64,000 nucleotides of DNA. It comes from Flammeovirga aprica JL-4. GTDB taxonomy: Bacteria > Bacteroidota > Bacteroidia > Cytophagales > Flammeovirgaceae. The stretch is taken from assembly GCF_012844305.1 (NCBI RefSeq), contig NZ_JABANE010000026.1, forward strand, positions 1 through 64,000. The letters are read 5' to 3'. The notes beneath the pieces are model-generated. The model saw only the letters and a program-made list of their open reading frames with translations, ran no database searches and was not told the DNA's origin. Numbering within the stretch: the first letter of the stretch is position 1; each line of letters opens with the position of its first letter. The position numbers and the translations under genes were made by a program. Shown one piece after another: positions 1 to 9,632 of this stretch.

Positions 1-140
1 GATTTGACACGACAATTTCTAGCTGGAAAGGGTTCAATTTTCTAGGGATTATAGTTATTGGACTAAAAAAATTTATGAAAATCAAAAAAGTCTAGATGAC
101 TTCATCATATAAATCATTCTTACTTCCATTAAAATTAAGT

Positions 141-205
141 TTGCTATTTAGACTGTTGAAAGATAATTTGAATTTACACTTTTATGTATTACGAAACAAG
201 AATAG
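141..205. repeat. Dispersed intergenic repeat, copy 1
   Basis: This stretch aligns with 12350-12410, sharing runs such as TGTTGAAAGAT, TTTATGTATTAC and AAACAAGA in the same order and spacing. Both copies lie in gene-poor DNA. The origin is unknown; a remnant of a mobile element or a shared 3' region are both possible. Confidence 0.4.
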
Positions 206-241
206 CTATATTCTGATTCAAAACGGGAGCAAATGTATTTA

Positions 242-620
242 TCATTTTACGAGGCTAAAAGAGATCAATTGATATTGGCTTTGATTCGTTGATGTAGCTC
301 TTTTTAGGTATTCATCATAAGTCTCATCGGCATTTTCAGGTAACCCAAAACCTAATTTAACGCCACTTGATAAAGTTAAAGTTACCGTTTTCAGTTGGTG
401 ATTAGTTTCTTATTAAAAGGAGCCTCAAGGAAACTACTTGAAAGTAAGTATAGTGTGTTGTTATTAATTATACCCCCGAAAACTCCTAAAATATTTAACC
501 TACCATAAAGCTTTCTACTATGCAAAATAATTCCTCCCCGCTTTCCGAATTAGTTTAACCTAAGATTTAGAAATTGCTCCACTAAGTTTACATTATTCAC
601 TAATTTCTGGTGAACTTCTT
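242..620 (-). pseudogene. Decayed remnant of an unrecognised protein gene
   Basis: Read on the minus strand, the DNA gives a protein-like string interrupted by an in-frame stop near 553 and a frame change near 390. The last intact piece runs through GVKLGFGLPENADETYDEYL and ends ISFSLVK followed by TGA at 244-242. The frame upstream contains a Gly/Ile/Leu-rich segment (RLNILGVFGGIINNNTLYLL). The family is not recognised. Composition and frame continuity across two lesions argue for a degraded gene rather than chance, but the evidence is modest. Confidence 0.35.
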
Positions 621-746
621 AAGTACATGAAAAGAAGTAAAGAGAGTTTTTTTGAAGAATTAAGAAGGATGAATGAAGACGAAATGAAATTATTGTAGTT
701 CATAAAATGGTTTGAAAGTGATTCCAAAACCACAAGAAGAACCACC

Positions 747-774
747 TTAACTCTTAACTCTTAACTCTTAACTC
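747..774. repeat. Tandem heptamer TTAACTC x4
   Basis: Four perfect head-to-tail copies of TTAACTC lie about 64 bases before the ATG of the secreted Asp-box protein. Such a short array can change copy number by slippage. A role in promoter spacing is possible but not shown. Confidence 0.8.
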
Positions 775-837
775 AAGTTCTCCTCTGTACTTAGCAGTAT
801 GAAATGAAAAGTAAACAATAAAAACCACTATATAAGT

Positions 838-3800
838 ATGAAATTTACTGCACTCCTATTTTTTACAATGTGGTCCTTTTACGCTTTAGGACAGACAAAC
901 TTACTACCGGATGAGAGCTTTGAAGGAGGCTCAACATCAGGGTCAAATGATAGTTATTATAATTATGAAGGAAAAACGCTTTGGAGAGGTTGGCCTTTCA
1001 CTGGTTTTGAAATTGATAAAGAAATCAAAAGAAGTGGGGCAAGATCTTTTAAAGTGGTTTTTCGTGACTATGGTAACGGAACACCTACTTTTCGTACAGA
1101 GCATTATCCTGAGTTAGGTGCTGGAAAGTATACATTCTCTTTCTACTATAGAACAGATATTGACCGTGCGGGCGAAAAAATTCAAATTGATGTTCACGAT
1201 GGAAAACAAGGAAGTTCTAAAAGTATTGGTCAGCAGGAAGTCACTTTAGTGAGTGAAGCAAAGGATGGCTTTGTGCTACTCTCTATTGAGTTTGAAGTGG
1301 ATGATAACTTTACAACTTTTATGCCTTACATCAGAATACCTTATCTAAAGGAAGGTACTTATCTGAATATTGATGATGTAGCATTGATGAAGGTTTCTAC
1401 GGAAACAAAAGCTACCACCCCTACCCCTGCCAATGATGCTACAAGTATTAGTACAAATGAGGTAAACCTTCAATGGTTAAAAGGTATTACTGCTGAAAAG
1501 AGAAATGTGTATTTGGGCACATCTTCAGATGAATTGGAACAAGTAGCGACAGATCTGACAGCTACTAACTTTGTTATTACAGGTTTAGAAAATGAGAAAA
1601 AATACTTCTGGCGTGTAGATGAAATAGAAGCTGATGGGAAAATCACTGAAGGCGATGTTTGGTCTTTTACTACAAAGACATTTTTTGATGAATATATGAC
1701 TCAGGTTCAAACTGGAAAAGTGAAATCTGATACTAAAATTAAATGGACACAATTTGGTCCTGGTAACGCAGGGTTCTCCAACTTCTTACGTTACCATCCA
1801 TTATTACCTGATTTTTGTGTAGAATCGCCTGATATGGGAAATACCTACCAAACAGAAGATAACGGTAAAAGCTGGAAAACAATCAAAGATGTTGATGGAG
1901 AAGGAAATTTCTTCCGTTTATATGAATTACAATACTCTACTAAAACGGCTAAGTACGCTGTGGCAATTGAATCCTCAAGAATTTACTTTAGTCAAGATAC
2001 GGCTCGCAGTTGGACAGAGATCAAAAATTGTCCTTGGTATTCTTATGAGTTTGATGGAGGTAGAGATGGTAGATCTTGGTACAGAAAAGTTTCGGCTGTC
2101 GCTATGGACCCTAGCAATGATTTCACATGGTATGTTGGTGCTGGTAACTTCTGTAGAGGTCAACAACAACTATGGAGTACGGTTCAAAGCCCAACAGCTT
2201 CTAAACCAAGAGGAAATGAGAATATTTATGATAATATAGCGTATCAAGGTAAGATCTGGAAAACTACGGATGCTGGTCAAACATGGACGGAATTAACACA
2301 GGGAATTGATGAAAAAGCGCAGTTCTCACGTATCATTGTCCACCCTACTAATAGTGATATTGTTTTTGCAGGATCTCAATATGGTATCTTCAAATCTTCA
2401 GATGGAGGTGCTTCATGGACCAATATTGGTGAAGGAAAATTGGACAACAATACCATTATGGATATGGATTACTATTATGATGCAGGTTCAGGAAGGTTTG
2501 TTTTATATGTGGCAGACCAAGTGCGTTACCATGCTAATGGTACAACTACAAGTTCTGATGGTGGTATTTTCAAATCAGAAGACAATGGTGAAACTTGGGA
2601 AAATATTAATGGCAACTTAGGCCTTGATATCAACCGTCTGACAGGTGGAGTTTCTACTAATTACTATCAGTATATTGCCAAATGGTTTGAAATTTCAGAA
2701 GCAGAAGCCAAGAGTCAGTATCCTGTTTTACCCACTGAAGCCTTGCAGTACTTTAACTCTTTAAATGTAGACCCTAGTGAAGAGAATGGTTTATATGTAG
2801 GTTTTTATGATGCTCAAATTCAAAAATCAATTATACCGGGTCGTTTGTGGAAAACAACAAATGGTGGTGAATCTTGGATCAATACAGCACGTGATTTTGG
2901 TCCGGCTTGGGAAAATGACAAGGCCTATTGGATGGAAAGAAACAATCCATATAATGACAACATGGAGGAAGGGCATCAGCTTTCTAATCAGCAATGGGGA
3001 CAAAATTATCCTTTACGTTCATTGCGTTATTGTTCTGTTAACTCCCGCGGTGATGTCATGTTGATTTATGCTCATAATACTTTTGTAAGTACAGATAAAG
3101 GGGAAACCTTCAAACAAGTTAATGAAACCTATACCGCCAATGGAAATATCATGGGTACAGGTGACAGTAATTTACCTGGTCAATGCTTGTTCCAAGATAG
3201 ACGTTTAGGGGAAGGAATTTTGTATTTAGGTTCGGGTGAACACCACTTATGGCGTAGTACAAATGATGGTGTTGATGGAAAACAAGCGGTTGAATATATT
3301 CCTGAAACGCAGGAAAGTGTTTTTGCTATTTCCACTCACCCTTGGGATGTAAACACTGTTTATACCACTTCTATGCGTCAAAAACACTTAGATAGAATCT
3401 ATAAATCTACGGATGGAGCAGAAACGTTTGAAGATTGGGGTAAAGCAACAGAGGCGGAAGAATGGATGTGGACCAACAGTATTCTGATTGACCCGATCAA
3501 CCCTGATTATATGTATTTTGGTGTAACACAAGTAGCCGGTTCTGGTGGCGGAAGTGGAACGGACGGTCCTGATAAAGACAAAGAAGGTGGTTTCCACATC
3601 TCTACCAATGCAGGTAAAAGCTTCGCTCCTAGCAATAACGGTATGCCTACAAAAATGTGGATACAGGATATTGAATTTGACCCGAGAGATAGTACATATG
3701 CTTCTATTTTTGCCGCTTCACCGTGGAACCAAGAAGTCAGAAAAAATGGTGGACTATTCCATACTACTGATCGCGGTAAAACTTGGAAGGAAATCAAAGT

Positions 3801-4716
3801 AGCCGATAACATTGAAGGCATTAACAGTGTCACTTTTGATCATACAGGACGATTATACGTAACTGCAGGACGTAGAGCCGCAGATGTAAAAAGTGGCGGT
3901 GCATTCTACTCAGATGATTATGGTACAACATGGACTAAAATCTTCGAATCACAGTTTATTGAATTTTTCGATGTATCTCCTTTTGACCGAAATATGTTGG
4001 TACTCACTCAAGGTGTAATTACTGCCAACCCTGGTGTATATTTCAGTTATGATGCAGGTAAAACGTGGGTCAAAAGTAATCACACCATTGGTCAGCCTGA
4101 TAATATTAACCAGATTGAGTTTGATGTCCATGACCCTACTGTACTTTGGATGGCTGTAATGGGAAGTGGTTTCTACAAAGGTATTATTGAAGACGGTGAA
4201 GAAGCTCGTAAAATCATGTTGACACCAGGAACTGCTGCTATCAAAGGAGATGAAACTTTACAATTAGAAGTGGAAACTTTGGGTATAGAAGGCAACGTAA
4301 AATACAAATCAGCCAACAACGCTATTGCCACAGTTTCTGAAGATGGAAAAGTAACAGGTCTGAAAAATGGAGCCGTAAAAATATGGGCCACTTCAGAAGA
4401 CGACCGTTACTCCGACTTTGTTTACATTGTTGTTTCAGGTAAAGAAGATACTGAACCTCCATTAAGCATAGATGATTTAGATGATACGGGTATCCTTGCT
4501 TACCCGAATCCAGTTGAAAATACATTGTACTTAAAAGCGAAGAATTCAAATCAACCTATGGAATTCAATGTATATACTACAACAGGTTCTTTAGTACTTA
4601 GTCAGACACTTCTGGGTGCTGATAAAGTTGATGTTTCAAAACTGAGAAAAGGTTTGTACATCTATAAAGTAAAAGGAAGTGATGTGGAAGCAGTTGGAAA
4701 GTTTATTAAGAAATAA
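838..4716 (+). CDS. Secreted Asp-box (BNR) repeat protein with FN3, Big_2 and T9SS sorting domains
   Basis: A large secreted protein of 1292 residues. Residues 1-19 are a signal peptide ending ALGQ. About 20-185 look like a beta-sandwich module (DESFEGG, later YLNIDDVAL), followed by an FN3-like domain at about 195-280. From about 300 to 1130 there are a dozen or so Asp-box motifs of the type S/T-x-D-x-G-x-T/S-W (for example TTDAGQTWTEL, SSDGGASWTNI, TTDRGKTWKEI), typical of sialidase, VPS10 or GH74-like beta-propellers. A Big_2-like domain covers about 1140-1205. The last 74 residues, starting AYPNPVENTL and ending GKFIKK, are a type IX secretion sorting domain. A glycan-active or glycan-binding role is likely. 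Substrate and catalysis cannot be read from sequence, so an endoxyloglucanase-like (GH74) call is only a possibility. Confidence 0.85.
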   Translation: MKFTALLFFTMWSFYALGQTNLLPDESFEGGSTSGSNDSYYNYEGKTLWRGWPFTGFEIDKEIKRSGARSFKVVFRDYGNGTPTFRTEHYPELGAGKYTFSFYYRTDIDRAGEKIQIDVHDGKQGSSKSIGQQEVTLVSEAKDGFVLLSIEFEVDDNFTTFMPYIRIPYLKEGTYLNIDDVALMKVSTETKATTPTPANDATSISTNEVNLQWLKGITAEKRNVYLGTSSDELEQVATDLTATNFVITGLENEKKYFWRVDEIEADGKITEGDVWSFTTKTFFDEYMTQVQTGKVKSDTKIKWTQFGPGNAGFSNFLRYHPLLPDFCVESPDMGNTYQTEDNGKSWKTIKDVDGEGNFFRLYELQYSTKTAKYAVAIESSRIYFSQDTARSWTEIKNCPWYSYEFDGGRDGRSWYRKVSAVAMDPSNDFTWYVGAGNFCRGQQQLWSTVQSPTASKPRGNENIYDNIAYQGKIWKTTDAGQTWTELTQGIDEKAQFSRIIVHPTNSDIVFAGSQYGIFKSSDGGASWTNIGEGKLDNNTIMDMDYYYDAGSGRFVLYVADQVRYHANGTTTSSDGGIFKSEDNGETWENINGNLGLDINRLTGGVSTNYYQYIAKWFEISEAEAKSQYPVLPTEALQYFNSLNVDPSEENGLYVGFYDAQIQKSIIPGRLWKTTNGGESWINTARDFGPAWENDKAYWMERNNPYNDNMEEGHQLSNQQWGQNYPLRSLRYCSVNSRGDVMLIYAHNTFVSTDKGETFKQVNETYTANGNIMGTGDSNLPGQCLFQDRRLGEGILYLGSGEHHLWRSTNDGVDGKQAVEYIPETQESVFAISTHPWDVNTVYTTSMRQKHLDRIYKSTDGAETFEDWGKATEAEEWMWTNSILIDPINPDYMYFGVTQVAGSGGGSGTDGPDKDKEGGFHISTNAGKSFAPSNNGMPTKMWIQDIEFDPRDSTYASIFAASPWNQEVRKNGGLFHTTDRGKTWKEIKVADNIEGINSVTFDHTGRLYVTAGRRAADVKSGGAFYSDDYGTTWTKIFESQFIEFFDVSPFDRNMLVLTQGVITANPGVYFSYDAGKTWVKSNHTIGQPDNINQIEFDVHDPTVLWMAVMGSGFYKGIIEDGEEARKIMLTPGTAAIKGDETLQLEVETLGIEGNVKYKSANNAIATVSEDGKVTGLKNGAVKIWATSEDDRYSDFVYIVVSGKEDTEPPLSIDDLDDTGILAYPNPVENTLYLKAKNSNQPMEFNVYTTTGSLVLSQTLLGADKVDVSKLRKGLYIYKVKGSDVEAVGKFIKK

Positions 4717-4737
4717 GCTTTAAATCCTTTTTCTGAT

Positions 4738-4788
4738 ATAAAACGCTCCATTGATGTTATCACTTATGACATCGATGGAGCGTTTTAT
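4738..4788. terminator. Bidirectional intrinsic terminator
   Basis: The arms ATAAAACGCTCCATTGATGT (4738-4757) and ACATCGATGGAGCGTTTTAT (4769-4788) pair with one G-T. A/T-rich tracts flank both sides. It sits between the plus-strand gene ending at 4716 and the minus-strand gene ending at 4833, and so can serve both. Confidence 0.85.
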
Positions 4789-4832
4789 TTTATGGAGTCT
4801 ATCAGACCTTTTCTGAAAACTCCAATAGATTT

Positions 4833-5105
4833 TTATTCAAGACAAAATTTAAAATGTTCATCCCATACAATACACTCTTCATCATTGTCTTTAAAATAGA
4901 CTTCAAGTTCATTTATAGATAATGTTCTTGATTTTTGTCTATCGAGAATTAAGTGTATTTTTTTGGTATTAAGATGATTAGCAATCACAGTAATTAAAGT
5001 CTTTATATCCTTATCAGGGATTTGACCTACATGAAAATATTGTCTTTCCCATTCCACTTTAGAAAGTAAGGCTTTAGATATATTGAAAAGTTCTCTTGCA
5101 TTCAT
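4833..5105 (-). CDS. Hypothetical protein, 90 aa
   Basis: A small acidic cytoplasmic protein with no signal peptide or membrane segment. It begins MNARELFNISKALL and is mixed alpha/beta by eye. It starts two bases after the stop of the 223-aa gene upstream (5108-5779), so the two are almost certainly co-transcribed and probably act together. The family is not recognised. Tight pairs of small soluble proteins of this type are common in immunity and polymorphic-toxin loci of Bacteroidota, but nothing in the sequence proves that role. Confidence 0.7.
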   Translation of the reverse strand: MNARELFNISKALLSKVEWERQYFHVGQIPDKDIKTLITVIANHLNTKKIHLILDRQKSRTLSINELEVYFKDNDEECIVWDEHFKFCLE

Positions 5106-5107
5106 TT

Positions 5108-5779
5108 TTAAATACTATTTCCTTCTTCTAGTATAAATTTAGAATAACTTTCAATTCCATTCATAATTACTGGATTGTTCATAAACTTCACATAAGCTAA
5201 GTCTAAAAACTCACTGATTTCCTCATCATAATGTTGTTCATGATCAGATGGTAAACTCCAACTCATTTGATTCTCTTTCATAAACATTTCAAGATAAAAA
5301 AACTGTCTAGAAAGTTCCTCTAAATCATTGTACTGTTGATAGACATCTAACATAAGACCTTGAAAAGGAAATGGTTCTTCCTTATGTTGAACTGTAATTA
5401 TCGAATTCCAAATAAACTTATCTATTAATGCAAATCCTATTTTCATGTTATTAAACAAAACAGATGCATAGTTTTGTGTCACTCCTCTTTCAACAATTTC
5501 AAACAACTGTTCAATATTGTCTACTTGATCAAAATCGACCTCATCCCAATCAACTTTTATATCACCAGAAGCTATCTTAGATTTAAAGAAATTAAGAACA
5601 ATGACTGTATTTATATTTTCTTCAACACAATCAATTGTTCCAAGCCTATTGTAGGTTCCAAATATAGGTAAAGAAATTGGTTGCAATATATCTCCTTGTT
5701 GAATTAAGAATACTGCCACAGTTTCAGATAGTTTTAAACTTAATCCAGAAATCATACATCTTGTATCAAAGAATCCCAT
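5108..5779 (-). CDS. Hypothetical protein, 223 aa (MGFFDTRCMISG N-terminus)
   Basis: A soluble protein of unknown function. The N-terminus MGFFDTRCMISGLSLKLS has the look of a conserved start seen in uncharacterised bacterial proteins; this is recognition by eye, not a named family. The body is acidic (DVDWDEVDFDQVD-like stretch around residues 75-90) with no membrane segment. It is the first gene of a two-gene unit with the 90-aa gene two bases downstream, and the bidirectional terminator at 4738-4788 closes the unit. Confidence 0.7.
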   Translation of the reverse strand: MGFFDTRCMISGLSLKLSETVAVFLIQQGDILQPISLPIFGTYNRLGTIDCVEENINTVIVLNFFKSKIASGDIKVDWDEVDFDQVDNIEQLFEIVERGVTQNYASVLFNNMKIGFALIDKFIWNSIITVQHKEEPFPFQGLMLDVYQQYNDLEELSRQFFYLEMFMKENQMSWSLPSDHEQHYDEEISEFLDLAYVKFMNNPVIMNGIESYSKFILEEGNSI

Positions 5780-5847
5780 TTTTTATTTATGCTTTTAAAA
5801 GATTAATAGAGTAAAAAAGTGCAACTATTATTTATAAAAAATCCCTT

Positions 5848-6597
5848 TTAAAATAGGTGTTTAATTTTCTCAGCTTCTTCATTTTTAGCTTTTTGGTAAT
5901 CCAACTTTATTTGTTCCGCAAGCTTAGTATCTGTCGTCTCAAATCGATTATGAAAAGAGGTTTCTAATTCAATTCTTTCCTCTTCAATCAATTTCAAATA
6001 CTTCATTAGTTTAGGCGTAGGCTTAAAGTAGATAATATCCTGTCTAGGTATTGATTTTGTTTGCTTATAAAATAATTTCTGACACCCAATTTGTTTAAGT
6101 GATTCATAACAATTTTGATGCTTTGGAGAATTTGAAAGTTTGATTTTGTAGATAGCATTCTCTAGCCTTTCACCATATCGATAACATACTCCAGCAATAA
6201 AAGAATAGATTTGTTCATCACTTTCAAATTTATCATTTGAAAGCTTATCTTCCTCTCCGTAAAAATCATTCAGTTGCTTTGAGAGTTCAGGTGAATATGT
6301 ATTTTGATGATTAGAAGGTCCTAAAACAGTCTCAATAGAAATATTTAATTCTGTTTTAATATATTTTTTCAAAAAATCAGCCAATGGTTTTTCATACGGA
6401 TAGTATTTATCAACCTGATTTTCTCTATTTACATACTGAGAACGTCCACCATAATCACTCAATGTGCCCAAAATAAAATAGATCGGTTCAAAGGCTACCT
6501 TTTCTTCTGTAGGCGTATTCGTTAAAGATTGAGTTGAATTACAATAGATTGATTGACCTAATAAAAGTATTACGGTGATTAATAAAGCTTGTTTCAT
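5848..6597 (-). CDS. Exported hypothetical protein, 249 aa
   Basis: Residues 1-20 (MKQALLITVILLLGQSIYCN) form a signal peptide; the Cys at 19 does not sit in a good lipobox, so cleavage to a soluble periplasmic protein is more likely. The remainder is charged and probably helical, with a Lys/Glu-rich C-terminal helix ending KIKHLF. No domain is recognised. It is divergent from the lipoprotein gene at 6754, and about 156 bases of shared upstream DNA separate them. Confidence 0.7.
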   Translation of the reverse strand: MKQALLITVILLLGQSIYCNSTQSLTNTPTEEKVAFEPIYFILGTLSDYGGRSQYVNRENQVDKYYPYEKPLADFLKKYIKTELNISIETVLGPSNHQNTYSPELSKQLNDFYGEEDKLSNDKFESDEQIYSFIAGVCYRYGERLENAIYKIKLSNSPKHQNCYESLKQIGCQKLFYKQTKSIPRQDIIYFKPTPKLMKYLKLIEEERIELETSFHNRFETTDTKLAEQIKLDYQKAKNEEAEKIKHLF

Positions 6598-6753
6598 GTT
6601 TTGCTATTTTAAATTTGCTTTAAAGTAATAGTGAAATTTTTATCGAATGCCACTTTTAACCAAAAATAGTAAAAGAAAGATAATAAATGTACACTAACCC
6701 ACCTACTCTAAATGATTTGATTAATTTTACCTAAAATCAAAATATAATCAAGA

Positions 6754-7482
6754 ATGAAAATTATTCATGCATTGTTTTTATCTGCATCTTGTTTTTTGGC
6801 AAGTTGTGATAATTCAGATCAAGCAAAATCATCAGCGAATAGAGCTTCAGCTACAGAAGCCACCGCAAATATTGAAGAGGTATTAGATGCTAATACACAT
6901 AAAATTGTGGTCAATGAGAAAATTGCTTCGGGTGGATATGTATACATTAAAGTAACTGAGAAGGGGAAAGAGTATTGGATGGCAGTACCAGGAAGACCTA
7001 TTGAAATCGGTGCTACTTACTATTATGACGGAGGGATGGAAATGCAAAATTTCGAAAGTAAAACGCTAAACAGAACTTTTGAAAGTGTCATTTTTGCTGA
7101 AGGGATTCGTAATCAAGCCCAAAAAGTGAAAACGGTAGCGAAAAAGAGTGCTCCACAAGGAAGCCCTCAAGTTAAAGATATTGAAAAAGCTCCTAACGGA
7201 ATCCGTATTGCCGAACTTTTCAATAATATGAATGATTACTCCAACAAAGAAGTGATCATTAAAGGTCAAGTAGTGAAGGTCAATAATGGTGTGATGAATG
7301 TGAATTTTGTACACCTGCAAGATGGAACGATTGGCAATGGTCAATATGATATTACAGTGACAACCGACGATAATTTTTCTGTAGGTGAAGTAGTCACTAT
7401 CAAAGGTAACGTAATCTTAAATAAAGATTTTGGTGCCGGATATACTTATGATGTACTCGTTGAAAAAGCGGTGAAATTATAA
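6754..7482 (+). CDS. OB-fold lipoprotein, 242 aa
   Basis: The N-terminus MKIIHALFLSASCFLASCDN is a lipoprotein signal with lipobox LASC (Cys18). About 55-125 form a beta-rich module (GGYVYIKVTEKGKEYWMAVP) like those of small periplasmic NrfJ-like proteins. About 150-242 form a second OB-fold-like module with VIIKGQVVKVN, VNFVHLQDGT and GEVVTIKGNVILNKDFGAGY, as in bacterial OB-fold proteins annotated as nucleic-acid-binding. Envelope location makes DNA binding doubtful; a structural or metal/redox accessory role fits better but is inference. Confidence 0.75.
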   Translation: MKIIHALFLSASCFLASCDNSDQAKSSANRASATEATANIEEVLDANTHKIVVNEKIASGGYVYIKVTEKGKEYWMAVPGRPIEIGATYYYDGGMEMQNFESKTLNRTFESVIFAEGIRNQAQKVKTVAKKSAPQGSPQVKDIEKAPNGIRIAELFNNMNDYSNKEVIIKGQVVKVNNGVMNVNFVHLQDGTIGNGQYDITVTTDDNFSVGEVVTIKGNVILNKDFGAGYTYDVLVEKAVKL

Positions 7483-7490
7483 TTTTGGAA

Positions 7491-7512
7491 ACCCGCCATT
7501 TTATTGGCGGGT
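7491..7512. terminator. Intrinsic terminator
   Basis: ACCCGCCA (7491-7498) pairs perfectly with TGGCGGGT (7505-7512) around a 6-base loop, 8 bases after the stop of the OB-fold lipoprotein gene. The following tract is A/T-rich rather than a clean T-run. It also faces the end of the broken serine hydrolase gene at 7542. Confidence 0.75.
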
Positions 7513-7541
7513 AATTTAAAACCAAGTTCTCTGCAAAGAAA

Positions 7542-8943
7542 TTACTCAGAAGGCAAAAGTGATTTCATTAATTCAAAACCCATTTTTTCTACATTGACAA
7601 CGTTGGGATTATATGCAGAAACATTCGATAAAACAATGATTCCATTTTTTGTAATTTCGTCAATGATAATGGATGAGGTATAGCCTCCTGTTCCGCCCAT
7701 ATGACTATGCCAAGGATGATCAGATTGGGACTTTAAAATATGCCAACCAAGACCAATCTCTAAATCATCATTGATCTCAAAGGTTTTCTTTCTTGTCAGT
7801 TCAAGTACTTTATTGGATGAATCAAACTGAGCAATTGCAAAATTCGATAAATCTTCCACATTTGATAATATTCCGCCAGCGCCCGCTAATACTGTAAATT
7901 CCCAATTTGGAGTTTCTTTTCCTGCTGTATTTAAGCCTACTACTAAGTCATCTTTTACATTTCCAAAAACTGAGGTAGATTTCTTCATATTATATTTTGA
8001 AAATATCTTTTCATGGAGAAGACTTTCATAAGTAGTATTATCAATTTCACTAAGCGTGTAACCTAATAATCCAACCGCTAAATTGGAATAAGCATACTTC
8101 CCTTTATTTGACAATTCAAGAGAGTCTGTTAGGTAGTCAACAAGCTCTTTTTCATGATAATTCTTGTAAGGATTATCTGGATCTACTTTTGTAAGCTTAA
8201 GGTTTGAAGGTATTCCCGGGAGGCCTGAAGTATGATTGCTCAAACTAATAAATGATATTGGTGTATTATTTTTTATTGGTGTTATCATTTAGCTCCACTT
8301 TTCCTTTTAAAACAAGGTCAGAAAGTAAGGTTGCAGTAAAAACTTTAGAGATAGAACCAATCTCAAAAATACGTTCTTGGTTATGGGTCTGGTAGATCGT
8401 GTTGTTTTCTTTTATAATCCCATAGTAATTTACCTTTCCATTCTTGATTATAGCGAATGCCATTTGTGTTTGGTCTGGAAAAACCTTTGCATTGTCGAAT
8501 ATTATTTCGGTTTGGGCTTTAGTTATTTTGCCTTCCTTATATGCTAGATTATTGATTGCCTCTTTAAAAGAAAATCCCTCTATAAACGGTTCAATATAAA
8601 ATCCGTTTATTTTAGAATTATCATCAATCGAAAAATTTAGAACAAGGGTATTATTCTCAAATACTGTTTTATAAGAAACAAATACTCCCATTTCATTTTC
8701 TATTAGGTCTTGATTCGTAACCCTCCCCGACTGCACTTTAGTTTCTATTAAAAGATCAGTCATTTTATCCAATGGCAAGGTATGTTGTAATACATCTGAG
8801 AACATGGAGAATATGCCATTGAAATCATCATTGTTATATTTTTCGATAAATTTATCGGCGACAATTCTGTTTTCAGATTTCTCTACTTGACCAAAGGAAA
8901 AGTGGGCCATTAGAGTGAAAATTGATAGTAATACATATTTCAT
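7542..8943 (-). pseudogene. Frameshifted serine hydrolase (class C beta-lactamase-like) with DUF3887-like N-terminus
   Basis: Two overlapping open frames (8943-8266 and 8288-7542) together encode one beta-lactamase-family serine hydrolase. The first has a signal peptide (1-19), a DUF3887-like domain (about 20-135), and the catalytic SxxK motif as SISK (Ser197, Lys200). The second begins just before the conserved SNHTSGLPG segment and carries the YSN motif plus a C-terminal HMGGTGGY in place of KTG. The frame changes near 8262-8290, after VELND. The join is also about 10-15 residues shorter than usual for the family, which suggests a small out-of-frame deletion rather than a single-base error. 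Neither half is likely to fold into an active enzyme alone. A sequencing error is possible but less likely given the missing residues. Confidence 0.75.
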
Positions 8944-8972
8944 TGTTTAATTAGTTTTAGTTTATGTTCTTT

Positions 8973-9518
8973 TTAGCTTGAAATGCTCATCTGATTTGTT
9001 GTACTTCGAAGTAGTTGTTCAAGCTCCATGAAATTTTCCAATTCTTGTGGGATTACTAAAATCCCATGTCCATTAAATGAATTTGACTTGATAGAGTGAA
9101 CCCACAAATCTCCATTTTTATTAGATACTGACTTCAAATTTTTAAATTCAATTTTGGTATAAAATGCTCCAGAATTTGTTTTTCCTTGTTGATAAGAATA
9201 TTTATGAAGAAAATTCATGCGTGGTTCATGCTCTAAATCAATGACTCTAGTGATGGTGTTTTCATCAATCAAAATACGTAAATTCTCAGCACTCAGCCTT
9301 GTTAGTTTCTTATTGTTCAAATAAATCAGACCAACAATTAAAGCAGTCGTCAAAAGGGAAAAAGACATAATTAAAAACGGTTCTAACGATTTTCCCATAG
9401 AAGGATACATCAGAATTGGCATGCCTAACATTGTAAAAAGTAAAATTTTGAACACCCTATTGTCATTTCGTTTAGTGTAATCCGAAATTTTCTGTTTGTT
9501 AATTCTATATTCTTTCAT
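8973..9518 (-). CDS. Membrane protein with two TM segments, 181 aa
   Basis: Two adjacent hydrophobic segments (about 25-45 and 50-68) follow a basic N-terminus. The rest is a soluble beta-rich domain (about 75-181) in which a strand pattern and closing helix (QELENFMELEQLLRS) resemble YcxB-like or PH-like cytoplasmic domains. The assignment is by topology only. It lies 29 bases upstream of the broken serine hydrolase on the same strand, so the two may have been co-transcribed. Confidence 0.65.
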   Translation of the reverse strand: MKEYRINKQKISDYTKRNDNRVFKILLFTMLGMPILMYPSMGKSLEPFLIMSFSLLTTALIVGLIYLNNKKLTRLSAENLRILIDENTITRVIDLEHEPRMNFLHKYSYQQGKTNSGAFYTKIEFKNLKSVSNKNGDLWVHSIKSNSFNGHGILVIPQELENFMELEQLLRSTTNQMSISS

Positions 9519-9632
9519 TGTTTGATTTGTAATAGTTCGTTTAACCTTGTCTTGGTTTGAAGTTCGTCTTTTACAACGGCACTATGACATAAAAGTACAA
9601 CATATCCTCATAAAAATTAATGTAACATAAGC

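Larger units (their letters stand above)
1..837. other. Intergenic region with decayed coding sequence
   Basis: No intact gene is visible. The minus strand between about 242 and 620 reads as an eroded protein (separate entry). The plus strand has a short open stretch ending at a TAG near 700 whose last part reads MKRSKESFFEELRRMNEDEM; it is protein-like but lacks a convincing start. Positions 141-205 resemble 12350-12410 (repeat entry), and 747-774 holds four copies of TTAACTC. The promoter of the secreted protein that starts at 838 should lie at the right end, but no clear element was found. Confidence 0.5.

Noticed and set aside
747..774. CRISPR-like array
   Set aside because: Units are 7 bases, contiguous and without spacers; no cas genes occur.
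1975..4549. Several minus-strand open frames inside the Asp-box protein gene
   Set aside because: Out-of-frame shadows of a clearly coding plus-strand gene.
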